Below are positions 25,243 to 34,705 of a stretch of 64,000 nucleotides of DNA, one piece after another; position 1 is the first letter of the stretch, and each line of letters begins with the position of its first letter. A program made the position numbers and the translations under genes. This DNA is from Sphingomonas phyllosphaerae FA2. GTDB taxonomy: Bacteria; Pseudomonadota; Alphaproteobacteria; Sphingomonadales; Sphingomonadaceae. The stretch lies in NCBI RefSeq assembly GCF_000427645.1, contig NZ_KE386571.1, positions 2,035,676 to 2,099,675 on the forward strand, in the 5' to 3' direction. Below the pieces are notes generated by a model. The model was not told the origin of the DNA. It made no database searches and saw only the letters and a list, made by a program, of their open reading frames with translations.

Positions 25243-26231
25243 GCGCCGAGCAGCCGCGCCGCCAACGGCGCATGATAGGTGAGCACGCCCGAACAGCCGG
25301 CGCGCTTGAACGCCAGCAGCGTTTCCAGCACCATCGCGTCGCGATCCGCCGCGCCCGCCGCCACCGCGGCTTCGATCATCGCGTATTCGCCCGACACCTG
25401 ATAGGCGAACACCGGCACCGCAAACGCCTGTTTCACCTTGGCGACGATATCGAGATACGGCAGCCCGGGCTTGACCATCACGCTGTCGGCGCCCTCGGCA
25501 AGATCGAGCCCGACCTCGCGCAGCGCTTCCTCGGCATTGGCCGGGTCCATCTGATAGGTGGTCTTGTCGCCCTTCAGCAGCCCGCGGCTGCCGACCGCGT
25601 CGCGGAACGGGCCGTAGAAGGCCGAGGCATATTTGGCGGCATAGGCCATGATCTGGACGTTGACGAAGCCCTCACGCTCCAGCGCGGTGCGGATCGTGCC
25701 GACGCGGCCGTCCATCATGTCGCTGGGCGCGATCACGTCCGAGCCGTTGCGCGCCTGATTGAGCGCCTGTTGTACCAGCGCGTCGACGGTGCTGTCGTTG
25801 GTGACATAGCCGCGCGCGTCGACCAGCCCGTCGTGCCCGTGGGTCGTATAGGGATCGAGCGCGACGTCGGTGAGCAGGCCGATGTCGGGGACCGCATCCC
25901 TGATCGCGCGCAACGCCTGGCACATCAGATTGTCGGGGTTGAGCGCCTCCGCGCCATCGTCGCTGCGGCGGCCGGATTGCGTATTGGGGAAGAGCGCGAG
26001 GCATGGGATGCCGAGCGCGGCGGCTTCCTTTGCGCGTGCGACGATCCGGTCGACCGACCAGCGCGACACGCCCGGCAAGGCGGCGATCGGCTCCTCGACG
26101 TCGTGCCCCTCGGTGATGAACAGCGGCCAGATCAGGTCGGCCGGGGTGAGCACATTCTCGGCGTGGAGCCGGCGGCTCCAGGCGGCGGCACGGGTGCGGC
26201 GCAAGCGCAGCGCGGGATAAGCGGCGTGCAT
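25239..26231 (-). CDS. hemB: Delta-aminolevulinic acid dehydratase (porphobilinogen synthase)
   Basis: Condenses two 5-aminolevulinates into porphobilinogen in heme synthesis. The 330 residues from ATG 26231 fit the family; the frame extends a little upstream through a TTG. The Schiff-base lysine lies in MVKPGLPYLD. The metal-binding segment reads DVALDPYTTHGHDG, with aspartates instead of the cysteines of zinc-dependent enzymes, indicating the magnesium-type active site common in alphaproteobacteria. It overlaps GNAT copy a downstream. hemH lies elsewhere in the window. Confidence 0.95.
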   Translation of the reverse strand: MHAAYPALRLRRTRAAAWSRRLHAENVLTPADLIWPLFITEGHDVEEPIAALPGVSRWSVDRIVARAKEAAALGIPCLALFPNTQSGRRSDDGAEALNPDNLMCQALRAIRDAVPDIGLLTDVALDPYTTHGHDGLVDARGYVTNDSTVDALVQQALNQARNGSDVIAPSDMMDGRVGTIRTALEREGFVNVQIMAYAAKYASAFYGPFRDAVGSRGLLKGDKTTYQMDPANAEEALREVGLDLAEGADSVMVKPGLPYLDIVAKVKQAFAVPVFAYQVSGEYAMIEAAVAAGAADRDAMVLETLLAFKRAGCSGVLTYHAPLAARLLGA

Positions 26232-26308
26232 GGGTGCGCTTTCCCGCAATCCGACTTTCCATGCAAGCGTTACGGAAGCGAAACACGCCGTGGTGCGTTG
26301 TGCGCGGC

Positions 26309-27190
26309 ATGAGAGAGATCCGTTCCGCCGCTCTGATCGTCAACGCCAAGTCGCGTCGTGGCCGCAAGCTGTTCAAGCGCGCGTGCCGGCGGCTGCGCGA
26401 CCTGCCGTTCGGGGTGACGCCCTATGCGGTCAAGGACCCCAAGCATCTCGACCGGACGGTGCGCAAGGCGCTGGAGAGAAAGCCCGATCTGGTGATCCTC
26501 GGTGGCGGCGACGGGACGATCAGCGGGTTGGTCGACCTGCTGGTCGGGCATGACGTGATCCTCGGCGTGCTGCCGCTCGGCACCGCGAACAGCTTCGCGC
26601 GGTCGCTGGGGCTGCCGCTCGATATCGACGGCGCGATCGACGTGCTGCGCGACGGGGTGGCGAAACGGATCGATCTGGGGATGATCGACGACGATTATTT
26701 CGCCAATTGCGCGGCGATGGGGCTGAGCCCGCAGATCGCCGAGACGGTGCCGCACAATCTGAAGAAGGTTGCCGGGCGGATCGGCTATCTCGGCTGGGCC
26801 GGGTATCAGCTGACGCGGTTCAAGCCGTTCACGCTGTATGTCGACGACGGCTCGGGCGAGAAGAAGCTGCGCGTCGTCGAGGTGCGGATCTCGAACGGGC
26901 CCTATCATGGCGGAACATGGCTGGTCGACGAAGCCGGGATCGCGTCGGGCGAGATCGTCGTGCAGGCGGTGAAGGGGCATTACAAGCGCCGGCTGGTGCG
27001 CAACTGGGCGTACAGCTTCCTAGGGCGCAGCGAGCGGCACCACGATACGGTCAGCTTCTCGGGCAAATCGATCAAGGTGCGGACCGATCCGCCGCTGCCG
27101 ATTTCGATCGACGGCGAGGTGCTGGCGCATACCCCGGTCACCGCGCATGTCGCGGCGGGGGTGATCGAGGTGATGGTGCCGAAGCCTTAG
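26309..27190 (+). CDS. Diacylglycerol kinase-family lipid kinase
   Basis: The protein has 293 residues from ATG 26309, 77 bp from the divergent hemB start. The catalytic-domain motifs are present: VNAKSRRGRK near 11-20, the nucleotide-binding GGGDGT at 65-70 and PLGTANSFAR at 89-98, then the beta-sandwich C-terminal domain (VEVRISNGPYHGG). The likely reaction is ATP-dependent phosphorylation of a diacylglycerol or related lipid; the exact lipid is not determined. It is soluble with basic surface patches at the N-terminus. Confidence 0.87.
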   Translation: MREIRSAALIVNAKSRRGRKLFKRACRRLRDLPFGVTPYAVKDPKHLDRTVRKALERKPDLVILGGGDGTISGLVDLLVGHDVILGVLPLGTANSFARSLGLPLDIDGAIDVLRDGVAKRIDLGMIDDDYFANCAAMGLSPQIAETVPHNLKKVAGRIGYLGWAGYQLTRFKPFTLYVDDGSGEKKLRVVEVRISNGPYHGGTWLVDEAGIASGEIVVQAVKGHYKRRLVRNWAYSFLGRSERHHDTVSFSGKSIKVRTDPPLPISIDGEVLAHTPVTAHVAAGVIEVMVPKP

Positions 27191-27219
27191 TCCGATCCAA
27201 AGTCGCTGCCCTCCTCCTC

Positions 27220-27302
27220 CGTCATCCCGGACTTGATCCGGGATCCCGCTTCTTTCCCGATCGCCAAAAGAAGCGGGGCCCCGGATCAAGTCCGGGGCGA
27301 CG
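27220..27302. repeat. Palindromic repeat, family B, copy 5
   Basis: Arms CGTCATCCCGGACTTGATCC and GGATCAAGTCCGGGGCGACG around a short loop, between the convergent lipid kinase and M23 peptidase genes. It could double as a bidirectional terminator. Confidence 0.9.
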
Positions 27303-27315
27303 AAGTGAGGGTCGT

Positions 27316-28143
27316 TCAGGGCATCGGTCCCGCGACCAGCAGCGGGTCGATCCGCGCGCCGTTCCACGTCATCGCCCAGTGCAGGTGCGGCCCGGTGGCG
27401 CGGCCGGTGCGGCCGACCAGCCCGAGTGGCTGCCCCTGCCGCACCCGCGCGCCGACGCGCACGTCGATGCGCGACAAATGGAGGAAGGCGCTGGTCACGC
27501 CATGCCCGTGATCGAGGATCAGCAGCCGCCCCTCCAGCGTGAACGGCGGGTCGGCCGCGAGCGTCACCACGCCGTCGGCGGGGGCGACCACTTCCGCGCC
27601 CTCGGGCTTCGCGACGTCGACGCCGCCGTGATAGCTGCCCGGCTCGCCGGCATAGATGCGCTGCGCGCCGAACAGCCCGGAGATGCGGCCGAGCGCCGGC
27701 CAGACCAAGCGCTGTCGCCAGCCGTCCGCGTCGTTGCCGGTCGCGCGCGCGGCGACGATCTGCGCCAGTTCGCCGGCGCGTTTGGCGGCGAATTCGGCGT
27801 CGGGCACCGGGATCTTGCGCAGCGTTGGCAAGCGCTCGATCCGCCAGTCGCCGGGCGCGATCGTCAGCGTGGCGGTCTGCGTCGTGCCATCTGAAAGCGT
27901 TGCGGCGAGCAGCGCCTGCGGCTTGGCATCGCGGTCGAAGGCGATCACGAAGCGCCCGTCCGGGGCGACCGCAACCGGCGCGCCGTCGAGCGTCAGGCGC
28001 GTCGTGCCGGCGGGTGCAGTGCCGAGTACCAGCGCGCCCTGTCGCAGTCCGTCGCTAAGCCCGAAACGCGCGGGCGGGATCGTCTGGGGCGGTGCAGCGG
28101 CAGCGACGGCGAGCAGCGGCACCAGATACGCGGTCCGGCGCAT
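27316..28143 (-). CDS. M23-family peptidoglycan metallopeptidase
   Basis: The protein has 275 residues with a signal peptide (AYLVPLLAVAAAA), an N-terminal beta-rich region, and a C-terminal LytM/M23 domain. Zinc ligands are visible as His172 and Asp176 (HGGVDV) and His253/His255 (GPHLHW), with His222 also conserved, so it is probably an active endopeptidase rather than an EnvC-like degenerate protein. Its ATG shares a base with the stop of the DUF2093 gene (TGATG), so translation is coupled. It acts in the periplasm on crosslinks. Confidence 0.9.
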   Translation of the reverse strand: MRRTAYLVPLLAVAAAAPPQTIPPARFGLSDGLRQGALVLGTAPAGTTRLTLDGAPVAVAPDGRFVIAFDRDAKPQALLAATLSDGTTQTATLTIAPGDWRIERLPTLRKIPVPDAEFAAKRAGELAQIVAARATGNDADGWRQRLVWPALGRISGLFGAQRIYAGEPGSYHGGVDVAKPEGAEVVAPADGVVTLAADPPFTLEGRLLILDHGHGVTSAFLHLSRIDVRVGARVRQGQPLGLVGRTGRATGPHLHWAMTWNGARIDPLLVAGPMP

Positions 28144-28343
28144 CACCGCGGCGCCAACTCCTCCATCGCGATCGCGCCGCTGGCGAACGGGCGCTGGGTC
28201 GCGACGTCCCAGTAGCGGAGGTCCTCCAGCGCGATCCGCGCGCCGCTGACCGCGCACACCACATGATCGCCGGGCGCCAGAATGCGGAAGCCATTGGCCA
28301 TATAGTGCAATTTGGCGGGGCGGTCGGTGTGGGACATCAGCAT
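28143..28343 (-). CDS. DUF2093-domain protein
   Basis: Protein of 64-66 residues; start at 28343 or the in-frame ATG at 28337. It contains the DUF2093 pattern AKLHYMANGFRILAPGDHVVCAVSGARIALEDLRYWDV. The function is unknown; the conserved cysteine and aromatic residues suggest a small zinc-ribbon or beta fold. It lies between xseA and the M23 peptidase gene on the same strand. Confidence 0.85.
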   Translation of the reverse strand: MLMSHTDRPAKLHYMANGFRILAPGDHVVCAVSGARIALEDLRYWDVATQRPFASGAIAMEELAPR

Positions 28344-28356
28344 CGGTGGCGGGCTC

Positions 28357-29760
28357 TCAGATCAGGCGGGGCTGCTCGGGTTTGTCAGGATAGGCGCGGC
28401 GTGCGCTCCGCTCAACCTTTGCCTCCGGTTTGGCGCTCCCGTCGACCTGCACCGCCACCGACCCGTCGCGGAAGCGTAAGGCGAGCGCACCCGCCGCGCG
28501 CGCCGCATCGGCGGTGGTGACGGTGCCGCCCGCCGCCGCCTCGACGCGTGCATAGCCGCGTTCGAGGATGCGGTCGGGATTGAGGCTGTCGACCAGCCGG
28601 CCGACATCTGCGAGCCGCCGCCGCGCCGCCTCCAGACGCCGTTCGAGCGTCGCGGGGCGGATCGCGCCCGCGGCGTGGGTCAGCTCGCCGCGCGCCCGCG
28701 CGACGCGCCGCTCCAGCGCGCGGTCGCCGCGCATCCCAAGATCGTCGAGCCGCTGCCGCTGCGGCCCGAGCAGCCGGTCGCGGGTCGGCATCACCCGCAC
28801 CAGCGCCGCCAGCTGCTCGCGCCCGCGCTCGACATAGCGGCGCGCGCAGCGCTGCGTGCGGTTCGCCATCGCGTCGAGCGACAGCCGCAATTCCGCGAGC
28901 ACCGGCACCGCAATCTCTGCGGCGGCGGTGGGGGTCGGCGCGCGCAGGTCGGCGGCATGATCGCACAGCGTCGTGTCGGTCTCGTGCCCGACCGCGGAGA
29001 TGATCGGGATCGAGCAGGCGGCGACCGCGCGCACCACCGCTTCCTCGTTGAAGGCCCACAGATCCTCGATCGAGCCGCCGCCGCGCGCGACGATCACCAG
29101 ATCGGGGCGCGGGATCGGGCCACCTTCGGGCAGTGCGTCGAAGCCGCGCACCGCCGCCGCCACCTCCTCGGCCGCACCGGCGCCCTGCACCTTGACCGGC
29201 CAGACGATGACATGCGTCGGGCAGCGGTCCTCGAGCCGGTGGAGGATGTCGCGGATCACCGCGCCGGTCGGCGAGGTCACCACCCCGATCACGCGCGGCA
29301 TGAACGGCAGCGGCTTCTTCCGATCGGCATCGAACAGCCCCTCGCCCGCCAGCTTGGCCTTGAGCTTTTCGAGCAACGCCATCAGCGCGCCCGCGCCGGC
29401 CAGCTCCATCCGCTCGATGATGATCTGATATTTGGAGCGGCCGGGATAGGTGGTCAGCCGCCCGGTCGCGATCACCTCGATGCCGTCCTCGGGGCGGAAC
29501 GCCAGCCCGCCCGCGCTGCCCTTCCACATCACGCCGTCGATGACCGCACTCTCGTCCTTCAGGCAGAGGTACAGATGGCCGGACGTCGCGCGCTTGTAGC
29601 CCGAAATCTCTCCGCGCAGCCGGACATGGCCGAACTCGCCTTCGACCATCCGCTTCAATCGGCCCGACAGTTCGCCGACGCTCAACGCCATCGCATTGTC
29701 GCCGGGCGTCGGCTCGGCTACCAGCCGCCCCGCCTGAGTATCGTAAAGGGGGTCGGCCAT
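28357..29760 (-). CDS. xseA: Exodeoxyribonuclease VII large subunit
   Basis: Large subunit of the single-strand DNA exonuclease. The 467 residues fit the family. The N-terminal OB fold begins at [14 protein letters not shown] and includes [24 protein letters not shown]. The catalytic domain has VITSPTGA-like [26 protein letters not shown] and [15 protein letters not shown] long arginine-rich coiled-coil region (about 310-400) follows. The ATG at 29760 overlaps the purD start on the other strand. A shorter start at 29691 is possible but would cut sequence typical of sphingomonad XseA. Confidence 0.93.
   Translation of the reverse strand: MADPLYDTQAGRLVAEPTPGDNAMALSVGELSGRLKRMVEGEFGHVRLRGEISGYKRATSGHLYLCLKDESAVIDGVMWKGSAGGLAFRPEDGIEVIATGRLTTYPGRSKYQIIIERMELAGAGALMALLEKLKAKLAGEGLFDADRKKPLPFMPRVIGVVTSPTGAVIRDILHRLEDRCPTHVIVWPVKVQGAGAAEEVAAAVRGFDALPEGGPIPRPDLVIVARGGGSIEDLWAFNEEAVVRAVAACSIPIISAVGHETDTTLCDHAADLRAPTPTAAAEIAVPVLAELRLSLDAMANRTQRCARRYVERGREQLAALVRVMPTRDRLLGPQRQRLDDLGMRGDRALERRVARARGELTHAAGAIRPATLERRLEAARRRLADVGRLVDSLNPDRILERGYARVEAAAGGTVTTADAARAAGALALRFRDGSVAVQVDGSAKPEAKVERSARRAYPDKPEQPRLI
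29745..29752 (+). promoter_or_regulatory. purD ribosome binding site inside xseA
   Basis: AAAGGGGG lies seven bases before the purD ATG and within the first codons of xseA on the opposite strand. It supports the purD start and shows the two genes have no intergenic space. Confidence 0.6.
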
Positions 29761-31018
29761 GAACATCCTGCTGGTGGGTTCGGGGGGACGCGAACATGCG
29801 CTCGCCTGGAAACTGGCGCAGTCTCCGACGCTCGATACGCTCTTCGCCGCGCCGGGCAACCCTGGCATCGCCGAACATGCGACGATCGCCGAGCTGGACG
29901 TGACGGATCACCGCGCGGTGGTGGATTTCGTGCGCCGTCATCGGGTTGGGCTGGTCGTGATCGGCCCGGAGGCGCCGCTGGTCGACGGCCTCGCCGACAA
30001 TGTCCGCTCGATCGGCGTGCCGGTGTTCGGCCCCGGGCGCGAGGCGGCGAAGCTGGAGGGGTCGAAGGGCTTCACCAAGGATCTGTGCGCGCGGATGGGC
30101 ATCCCGACCGCACGCTATTTCCGCGTGACCTCGAAGGACGGCGCGCTCGCCTGTCTCGACGATTTCGGCGAGGCGTGCGTCATCAAGGCCGACGGACTGG
30201 CGGCGGGCAAGGGCGTGGTGGTCGCCACCTCGCGCGCCGAGGCCGAGGCGGCGATCGCCGACCTCTATGCGCATGGTCCGGTCGAGGCGGTGATTGAGGA
30301 GATGCTCGAAGGACCGGAGGCGAGCCTGTTCGTGCTATCGGACGGGACCACGACCGCCGCGTTCGGCTCGGCGCAGGATCACAAGCGCGTCGGCGATGGC
30401 GACACCGGCCCCAATACCGGCGGGATGGGGGCGTACAGCCCGGCGGCGGTGCTGACGCCGGAGCTGGAGGAACGTGCGCTGGGCGAGATCGTCCGGCCGA
30501 CGATCGATTGTCTCGCGGCGTCGGGGACGCCCTATGTCGGGGTGCTCTATGCCGGGCTGATGCTGACCGCCGACGGTCCGAAGCTGATCGAATATAACGT
30601 CCGCTTCGGCGATCCCGAATGTCAGGTGCTGATGATGCGCTACACCGGCGATCTCGCCGCGCTGCTGCTCGCGGTCGCCGAGGGGCGGCTGGCTGACGTG
30701 CCCGCACCGGAATTTGGCGACGCTGTTGCGCTGACCGTGGTGATGGCGGCGGAGAATTATCCGGGCACACCGCGCACCGGCGGCACGATCGCCGGGATCG
30801 ATGCCGCACAGGCGGATGGCGCGGTGGTCTTCCAGGCGGGGACGGCGTTGAAGGACGGGCAATTGGTGTCGGCGGGCGGCCGCGTGCTGGCGGTGACCGC
30901 CACCGGCGCCGACGTGCCCGCTGCGCAGCGTGCGGCCTATGCCGCGGTGGAGAAGGTCGACTTCCCGACCGGCTTCTTCCGTCGCGACATCGGAGCCAAG
31001 GCGGTGATCGACGGTTGA
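29759..31018 (+). CDS. purD: Phosphoribosylamine-glycine ligase (GARS)
   Basis: ATP-grasp enzyme making glycinamide ribonucleotide in purine synthesis. The 419 residues fit. It starts with the signature [19 protein letters not shown]. It carries the ATP-grasp segment [16 protein letters not shown], the PurD signature [30 protein letters not shown], and the C-terminal [12 protein letters not shown] metal-binding motif. It is divergent from xseA with the start codons overlapping by two bases, so promoters must lie inside the opposite coding sequences. Confidence 0.96.
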   Translation: MNILLVGSGGREHALAWKLAQSPTLDTLFAAPGNPGIAEHATIAELDVTDHRAVVDFVRRHRVGLVVIGPEAPLVDGLADNVRSIGVPVFGPGREAAKLEGSKGFTKDLCARMGIPTARYFRVTSKDGALACLDDFGEACVIKADGLAAGKGVVVATSRAEAEAAIADLYAHGPVEAVIEEMLEGPEASLFVLSDGTTTAAFGSAQDHKRVGDGDTGPNTGGMGAYSPAAVLTPELEERALGEIVRPTIDCLAASGTPYVGVLYAGLMLTADGPKLIEYNVRFGDPECQVLMMRYTGDLAALLLAVAEGRLADVPAPEFGDAVALTVVMAAENYPGTPRTGGTIAGIDAAQADGAVVFQAGTALKDGQLVSAGGRVLAVTATGADVPAAQRAAYAAVEKVDFPTGFFRRDIGAKAVIDG

Positions 31019-31049
31019 GCGCGCAGCACTTTCGGCGCAGGACCGGCTC

Positions 31050-31721
31050 ATGAATTCAACCAGCTTCGATCTCGACCCTATTTCCCAGAACGGCGTGCTC
31101 GTCACGATCGCGCTCGCGCTGGTCGCGGTGCTTGCCGTGCTCACGATCATCGCGATGGTGTGGGGGGCGCGGCTGAAGCGCCAGCGCCGCGCCGCCGAAG
31201 CGGAAGAACAGCGCCGGATCGAGGAGCTGAAGGCGGACGGCGTCGAGGTGACGAACACCGCCGAGGGTGGCTCGCCGGTCGTCGCGGCGGCGGCTCCCGC
31301 GCCAACGGCACCGCCCCCTGCCCCTACTCCTGCACCCGTTGCGCCGGCTCCGAGCGACCGCGTTGCGGACGATCATCAGGCGGCGCTGCGCGACGAGCCG
31401 ATCGCCGCGGCGGCACCGCTGGATGCGACGCCCGCCAGCGTCGCCGCCGACGCGCCGGTCGCGCCCGCCGAAGAAGGTGGCGCGCAGTCGATAACGATCC
31501 TCAAGGGGCTCGGCCCGAAGATCGCAACGCGGCTGTCCGAACTCGGGATCACGCGGCTCGACCAGCTGGCGTGGCTCGACGATGCCGAGGCCGAACAGCT
31601 CGATGCGCAGCTCGGGGTCTTTCAGGGGCGAATGGAGCGCGACCGCTGGCGTGAACAGGCGCGGCTGCTCGCGCACGGCGATCGTGCCGGTTACGAAGCG
31701 CAGTTCGGCAAGCTCGGATGA
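31050..31721 (+). CDS. Membrane-anchored protein with helix-hairpin-helix-like C-terminus
   Basis: The protein has 223 residues. One N-terminal transmembrane helix (about 16-40) is followed by a charged coiled segment (RQRRAAEAEEQRRIEELKADG) and an alanine/proline-rich linker (about 75-145). The C-terminal domain reads ITILKGLGPKIATRLSELGITRLDQLAWL, which matches the helix-hairpin-helix fold seen in many sphingomonad membrane proteins. Nucleic-acid binding at the membrane is possible but not shown. It overlaps the Gre-like gene by ATGA. Confidence 0.75.
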   Translation: MNSTSFDLDPISQNGVLVTIALALVAVLAVLTIIAMVWGARLKRQRRAAEAEEQRRIEELKADGVEVTNTAEGGSPVVAAAAPAPTAPPPAPTPAPVAPAPSDRVADDHQAALRDEPIAAAAPLDATPASVAADAPVAPAEEGGAQSITILKGLGPKIATRLSELGITRLDQLAWLDDAEAEQLDAQLGVFQGRMERDRWREQARLLAHGDRAGYEAQFGKLG

Positions 31722-32182
31722 GCGTCGCCTTCCGTCGCGAGAGCGATGACGAACATCTCGAACCGAAGTTCGAACTGCCGATCCCGCCCGGCCCCAATCT
31801 GGTGACGCCGCGTGGGCGCGGGCTGATCGAGGCGCGCGTGGTCGAGCTGGAGGCGGCGTTGGCGGCGGCGTCTGACGCGGAGGCGGCAAAGCCGATCGCG
31901 CGCGATCTTCGATACTGGAAGACGCGGCGCGCGACCGCGATCGACACCGCGCCGCGGGAAGATGGCGTGGTCGGATTTGGCGGTCGGGTGCGGTTCGCTC
32001 TGGCGGGCAAGGAACGCGAAGTGACGCTGGTCGGGGACGACGAGGCCGATCCGCCGGCGGGGTTGCTGTCGTTCTCCGCACCACTGGCGCGCGCGCTGAT
32101 GGGCGCGGAGGCTGGGGAGCTGGTCGCGTTCAACGGGCGCGAGGATGCGATCGAGGTGCTGGAGGTTGGGGCGGCGGGGTAG
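31718..32182 (+). CDS. GreA/GreB-family elongation factor-like protein
   Basis: The protein has 154 residues. An N-terminal helical region (PRGRGLIEARVVELEAAL...ARDLRYWKTRRATA) resembles the Gre coiled coil, and a C-terminal Gre domain (GFGGRVRFALAGKEREVTLVGDDEADPPAGLLSFSAPLARALMGAEAGE) resembles the FKBP-like fold. Gre factors stimulate transcript cleavage by backtracked RNA polymerase. The acidic residues at the coiled-coil tip are not clearly conserved here, so this may be a Gre-like relative with another role. It overlaps the membrane protein gene upstream. Confidence 0.78.
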   Translation: MSVAFRRESDDEHLEPKFELPIPPGPNLVTPRGRGLIEARVVELEAALAAASDAEAAKPIARDLRYWKTRRATAIDTAPREDGVVGFGGRVRFALAGKEREVTLVGDDEADPPAGLLSFSAPLARALMGAEAGELVAFNGREDAIEVLEVGAAG

Positions 32183-32221
32183 CGGCTGCTATTCCGCTGC
32201 TCGTCAATTCAACCTCGGTTG

Positions 32222-32326
32222 CCACCCCGGCGAAGGCCGGGGTCCAGCTACGCAACCTCCATGACTACGCGCATCGCTTCTTTACGACAGCCTTTCCAAC
32301 TGGGCGCCGGCCTTCGCCGGGGTGAC
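32222..32326. repeat. Palindromic repeat, family D, copy 2
   Basis: Arms CCCCGGCGAAGGCCGGGGTC and GCGCCGGCCTTCGCCGGGGT about 60 bp apart, with a CCAACTGG remnant inside. First of three consecutive repeats (D, B, A) filling the gap 32183-32572. Confidence 0.82.
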
Positions 32327-32348
32327 AGACAGAAATATTGTTATCTTC

Positions 32349-32438
32349 CGTCGCCCCGGACTTGATCCGGAGCCCCGCTTCTTCTGCGCACTCAAGGAAG
32401 AAGAAGAAGCGGGATCCCGGATCAAGTCCGGGATGACG
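32349..32438. repeat. Palindromic repeat, family B, copy 6
   Basis: Arms CGTCGCCCCGGACTTGATCC and GGATCAAGTCCGGGATGACG with an A/G-rich loop. Confidence 0.9.
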
Positions 32439-32461
32439 GCGTGGGCTTGAACCCAGCGAGT

Positions 32462-32538
32462 CGTCATTGCGAGCGTAGCGACGCAATCCAGGGCGTCCTG
32501 GTCCGGCTCTGGATTGCTTCGCTACGCTCGCAATGACG
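32462..32538. repeat. Palindromic repeat, family A, copy 5
   Basis: CGTCATTGCGAGCGTAGCGA...CGCTCGCAATGACG with inner AATCCAGG arms. It ends 34 bp before the 3' end of the CNNM/CorC gene. Confidence 0.9.
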
Positions 32539-32572
32539 GGTGAAATTCGTCGTCGGTCCGCTCACGCAGGCC

Positions 32573-33868
32573 TCAAGCCTCGCTGACGAGGAACTTGTCG
32601 ATCCGGCGGCCGTCGAGATCGACGACCTCGAACCGCCAGCCCTGTTCCTCGAAGCTCTCGCCCTCTTCGGGCAGCTTGCGGAACGCCGCCAGCGCGAGGC
32701 CGGCGACGGTGGCATAGTCGCGGTCCTCGGGCAGATCGATGCCCAGCCGCTCGGCCAACGCATCCGCGGCCATCGTGCCGGCCACCAGCAGCGAGCCGTC
32801 GTCGCGAACCACGACGTTCGGGCTTTCCTCCGGGTCGATGTCCGACAGGAACTCGCCCGCGATCGCTGCGAGCAGATTGGCCGGGGTCACGATTCCCTCG
32901 AAATGCCCGTATTCGTCGTGGATCAGCGCCATCGGCACCTCGGCGCGGCGCAGCGCGTCGAGCGCATCCATCGCGTCGATCTGGTCGATCACCACCGGCG
33001 CCTTGCGGACCAGCTTTTCGAGGTCGAGCGTCTCGTCACGGAACAGCGCCGCGGCGACGTCGCGCGCCTGCACCACGCCCACTACGGAATCGATCGACCC
33101 GCGCGCCACCGGCAGACGGCTGTGCGGTGTCTCGCGCAGCTTGGCGCGGATCCCGGCGTCGTCGAGCGAAATGTCGAGCCAGTCGACCTCGGTACGTGGC
33201 GTCATCACCTCGCGCACCGGACGGTCCGCGAGCCGCACCACACCCGAGATGATCGAGCGTTCATGCTCCTCGATCACGCCGGACTTGCTCGCTTCGGCGA
33301 CGATCAGGTGCAATTCCTCGGCGGTGACCTGCTCCTCATTCTCGCGGTTGAGCCCGAGAATGCGAAACAGCAGCGCGCTGCTCGCATCGAGCACCCAGAC
33401 GATCGGCTTCGTCAGCCGCGCGAGCCACCACATCGGCAGCGCGACCAGTGACGCGACCGCCTCGGGCTTGCGCAGCGCGAATTGCTTGGGGACCAGTTCG
33501 CCGACGATCAGCGAGGCATAGGTGGTGAGCGCGATCACCAGCGCGAAACCGGAGGTGACCGCGGTCTCATGCGCCAGCCCCAGCGCCTCGAAGCGCGCCG
33601 CGACCGGCGTGCCGAGACTCGCGCCCGAATAGGCGCCGGTGCCGATGCCGATCAGCGTGATGCCGATCTGGACGGTCGACAGGAACTTGCCGGGGTCGGC
33701 GGCCAGCTCGATCGCGGTGGCGGCACCCTTGCGGCCGCTGCGGGCCATCGCCTCCAGCCGCGCCTTGCGCGCGGACACGATCGCCAGCTCGCTCATGGCG
33801 AACACGCCATTGAGCGCAACGAGCGCGAGGATGATGATGACGTCGACCCAGGGGAACGGCGGTAGCAT
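32573..33868 (-). CDS. CNNM/CorC (hemolysin C-like) family transporter protein
   Basis: The protein has 431 residues. The N-terminal DUF21 membrane domain (about 1-190) starts VDVIIILALVALNGVFAMSELAI. A pair of CBS domains (about 200-330, including VMTPRTEVDWLD and ALIHDEYGHFEGIVTPANLL) follows, then a C-terminal CorC/HlyC domain. The family is associated with magnesium/cobalt efflux and is not a true hemolysin. The ATG at 33868 is preferred over an upstream GTG-like extension. It is monocistronic by spacing. Confidence 0.9.
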   Translation of the reverse strand: MLPPFPWVDVIIILALVALNGVFAMSELAIVSARKARLEAMARSGRKGAATAIELAADPGKFLSTVQIGITLIGIGTGAYSGASLGTPVAARFEALGLAHETAVTSGFALVIALTTYASLIVGELVPKQFALRKPEAVASLVALPMWWLARLTKPIVWVLDASSALLFRILGLNRENEEQVTAEELHLIVAEASKSGVIEEHERSIISGVVRLADRPVREVMTPRTEVDWLDISLDDAGIRAKLRETPHSRLPVARGSIDSVVGVVQARDVAAALFRDETLDLEKLVRKAPVVIDQIDAMDALDALRRAEVPMALIHDEYGHFEGIVTPANLLAAIAGEFLSDIDPEESPNVVVRDDGSLLVAGTMAADALAERLGIDLPEDRDYATVAGLALAAFRKLPEEGESFEEQGWRFEVVDLDGRRIDKFLVSEA

Positions 33869-34012
33869 GGTGTGCGCCCCTCTTGGCGGCAAAGCGCGCG
33901 CGCCACAATCGCCAAATTGTTGCTGGCCTGCTTCAGCCGTCATTCAGTGCGCAAGCGGAACATTGTGTCGGCAGGTCGGGTTGACCGACATTAGTTGTTG
34001 AAAGGGAAAAAG

Positions 34013-34696
34013 ATGAAGCTGTCGTCGAAGCTGGCTGCCGCGCTGGCGTGCGTGTCGCTGGTGGCCGTATCGGCGTGTACGACGGACCCGGACACCGGCG
34101 AGCGCCGCATCTCCAAGACCGCGATCGGCGGGATCGGCGGCGCGCTGGGCGGCTATCTGCTCGGCGATCTGGTTGGCGGGCGGCGCGACCGGACCGAGAA
34201 GATCATCGGCGCGGGGCTGGGCGGCATCGCCGGTGCCGGAATCGGCGCCTATATGGACAAACAAGAGCGTGAATTACGCGAGCGCACGCGCGGTACGGAC
34301 GTGGAAGTGACGCGTCAGGGCGACGATTTGCTGCTCAACATCCCGTCGGGGATCAATTTCGCGTACAATTCGGCAAACGTGCAGCCGCAGTTCCGCGCGA
34401 CGCTCGACAAGGTCGCCAGTGTGCTGGCCGATTACAAAGAAACCTATGTCGATGTGTACGGCCACACCGATTCGACCGGCAGCGATTCGTACAATCAGGA
34501 CCTGTCGGAGCGGCGCGCGCGGTCGGTGGCGGATTATCTGTCGAGCCACGGGGTGCAGGATGCGCGGATCGCGACGCGCGGGTTCGGCGAGACGCAGCCG
34601 ATCGCTTCGAACGAAACCGAAGCCGGGCGCGCCGAGAACCGCCGGGTCGAGATCAAGATCGTCCCGATTTCGCAGAACGACTTGCCGCCGCGCTGA
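34013..34696 (+). CDS. OmpA-family lipoprotein with glycine zipper
   Basis: The protein has 227 residues. The signal peptide has lipobox AVSAC (Cys near 22). A glycine-zipper region follows (TAIGGIGGALGGYLLGDLVGG and GAGLGGIAGAGIGAYMD, about 38-85). The C-terminal OmpA peptidoglycan-binding domain contains NFAYNSANVQP, YGHTDSTGSD and YNQDLSERRARSVADYL. It would tether the outer membrane to peptidoglycan (Pal/YiaD-like). Start at 34013 follows AAAGGG; a start at 33995 is less likely. It lies alone between divergent and convergent genes. Confidence 0.92.
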   Translation: MKLSSKLAAALACVSLVAVSACTTDPDTGERRISKTAIGGIGGALGGYLLGDLVGGRRDRTEKIIGAGLGGIAGAGIGAYMDKQERELRERTRGTDVEVTRQGDDLLLNIPSGINFAYNSANVQPQFRATLDKVASVLADYKETYVDVYGHTDSTGSDSYNQDLSERRARSVADYLSSHGVQDARIATRGFGETQPIASNETEAGRAENRRVEIKIVPISQNDLPPR

Positions 34697-34705
34697 TCCC
34701 CGAGG

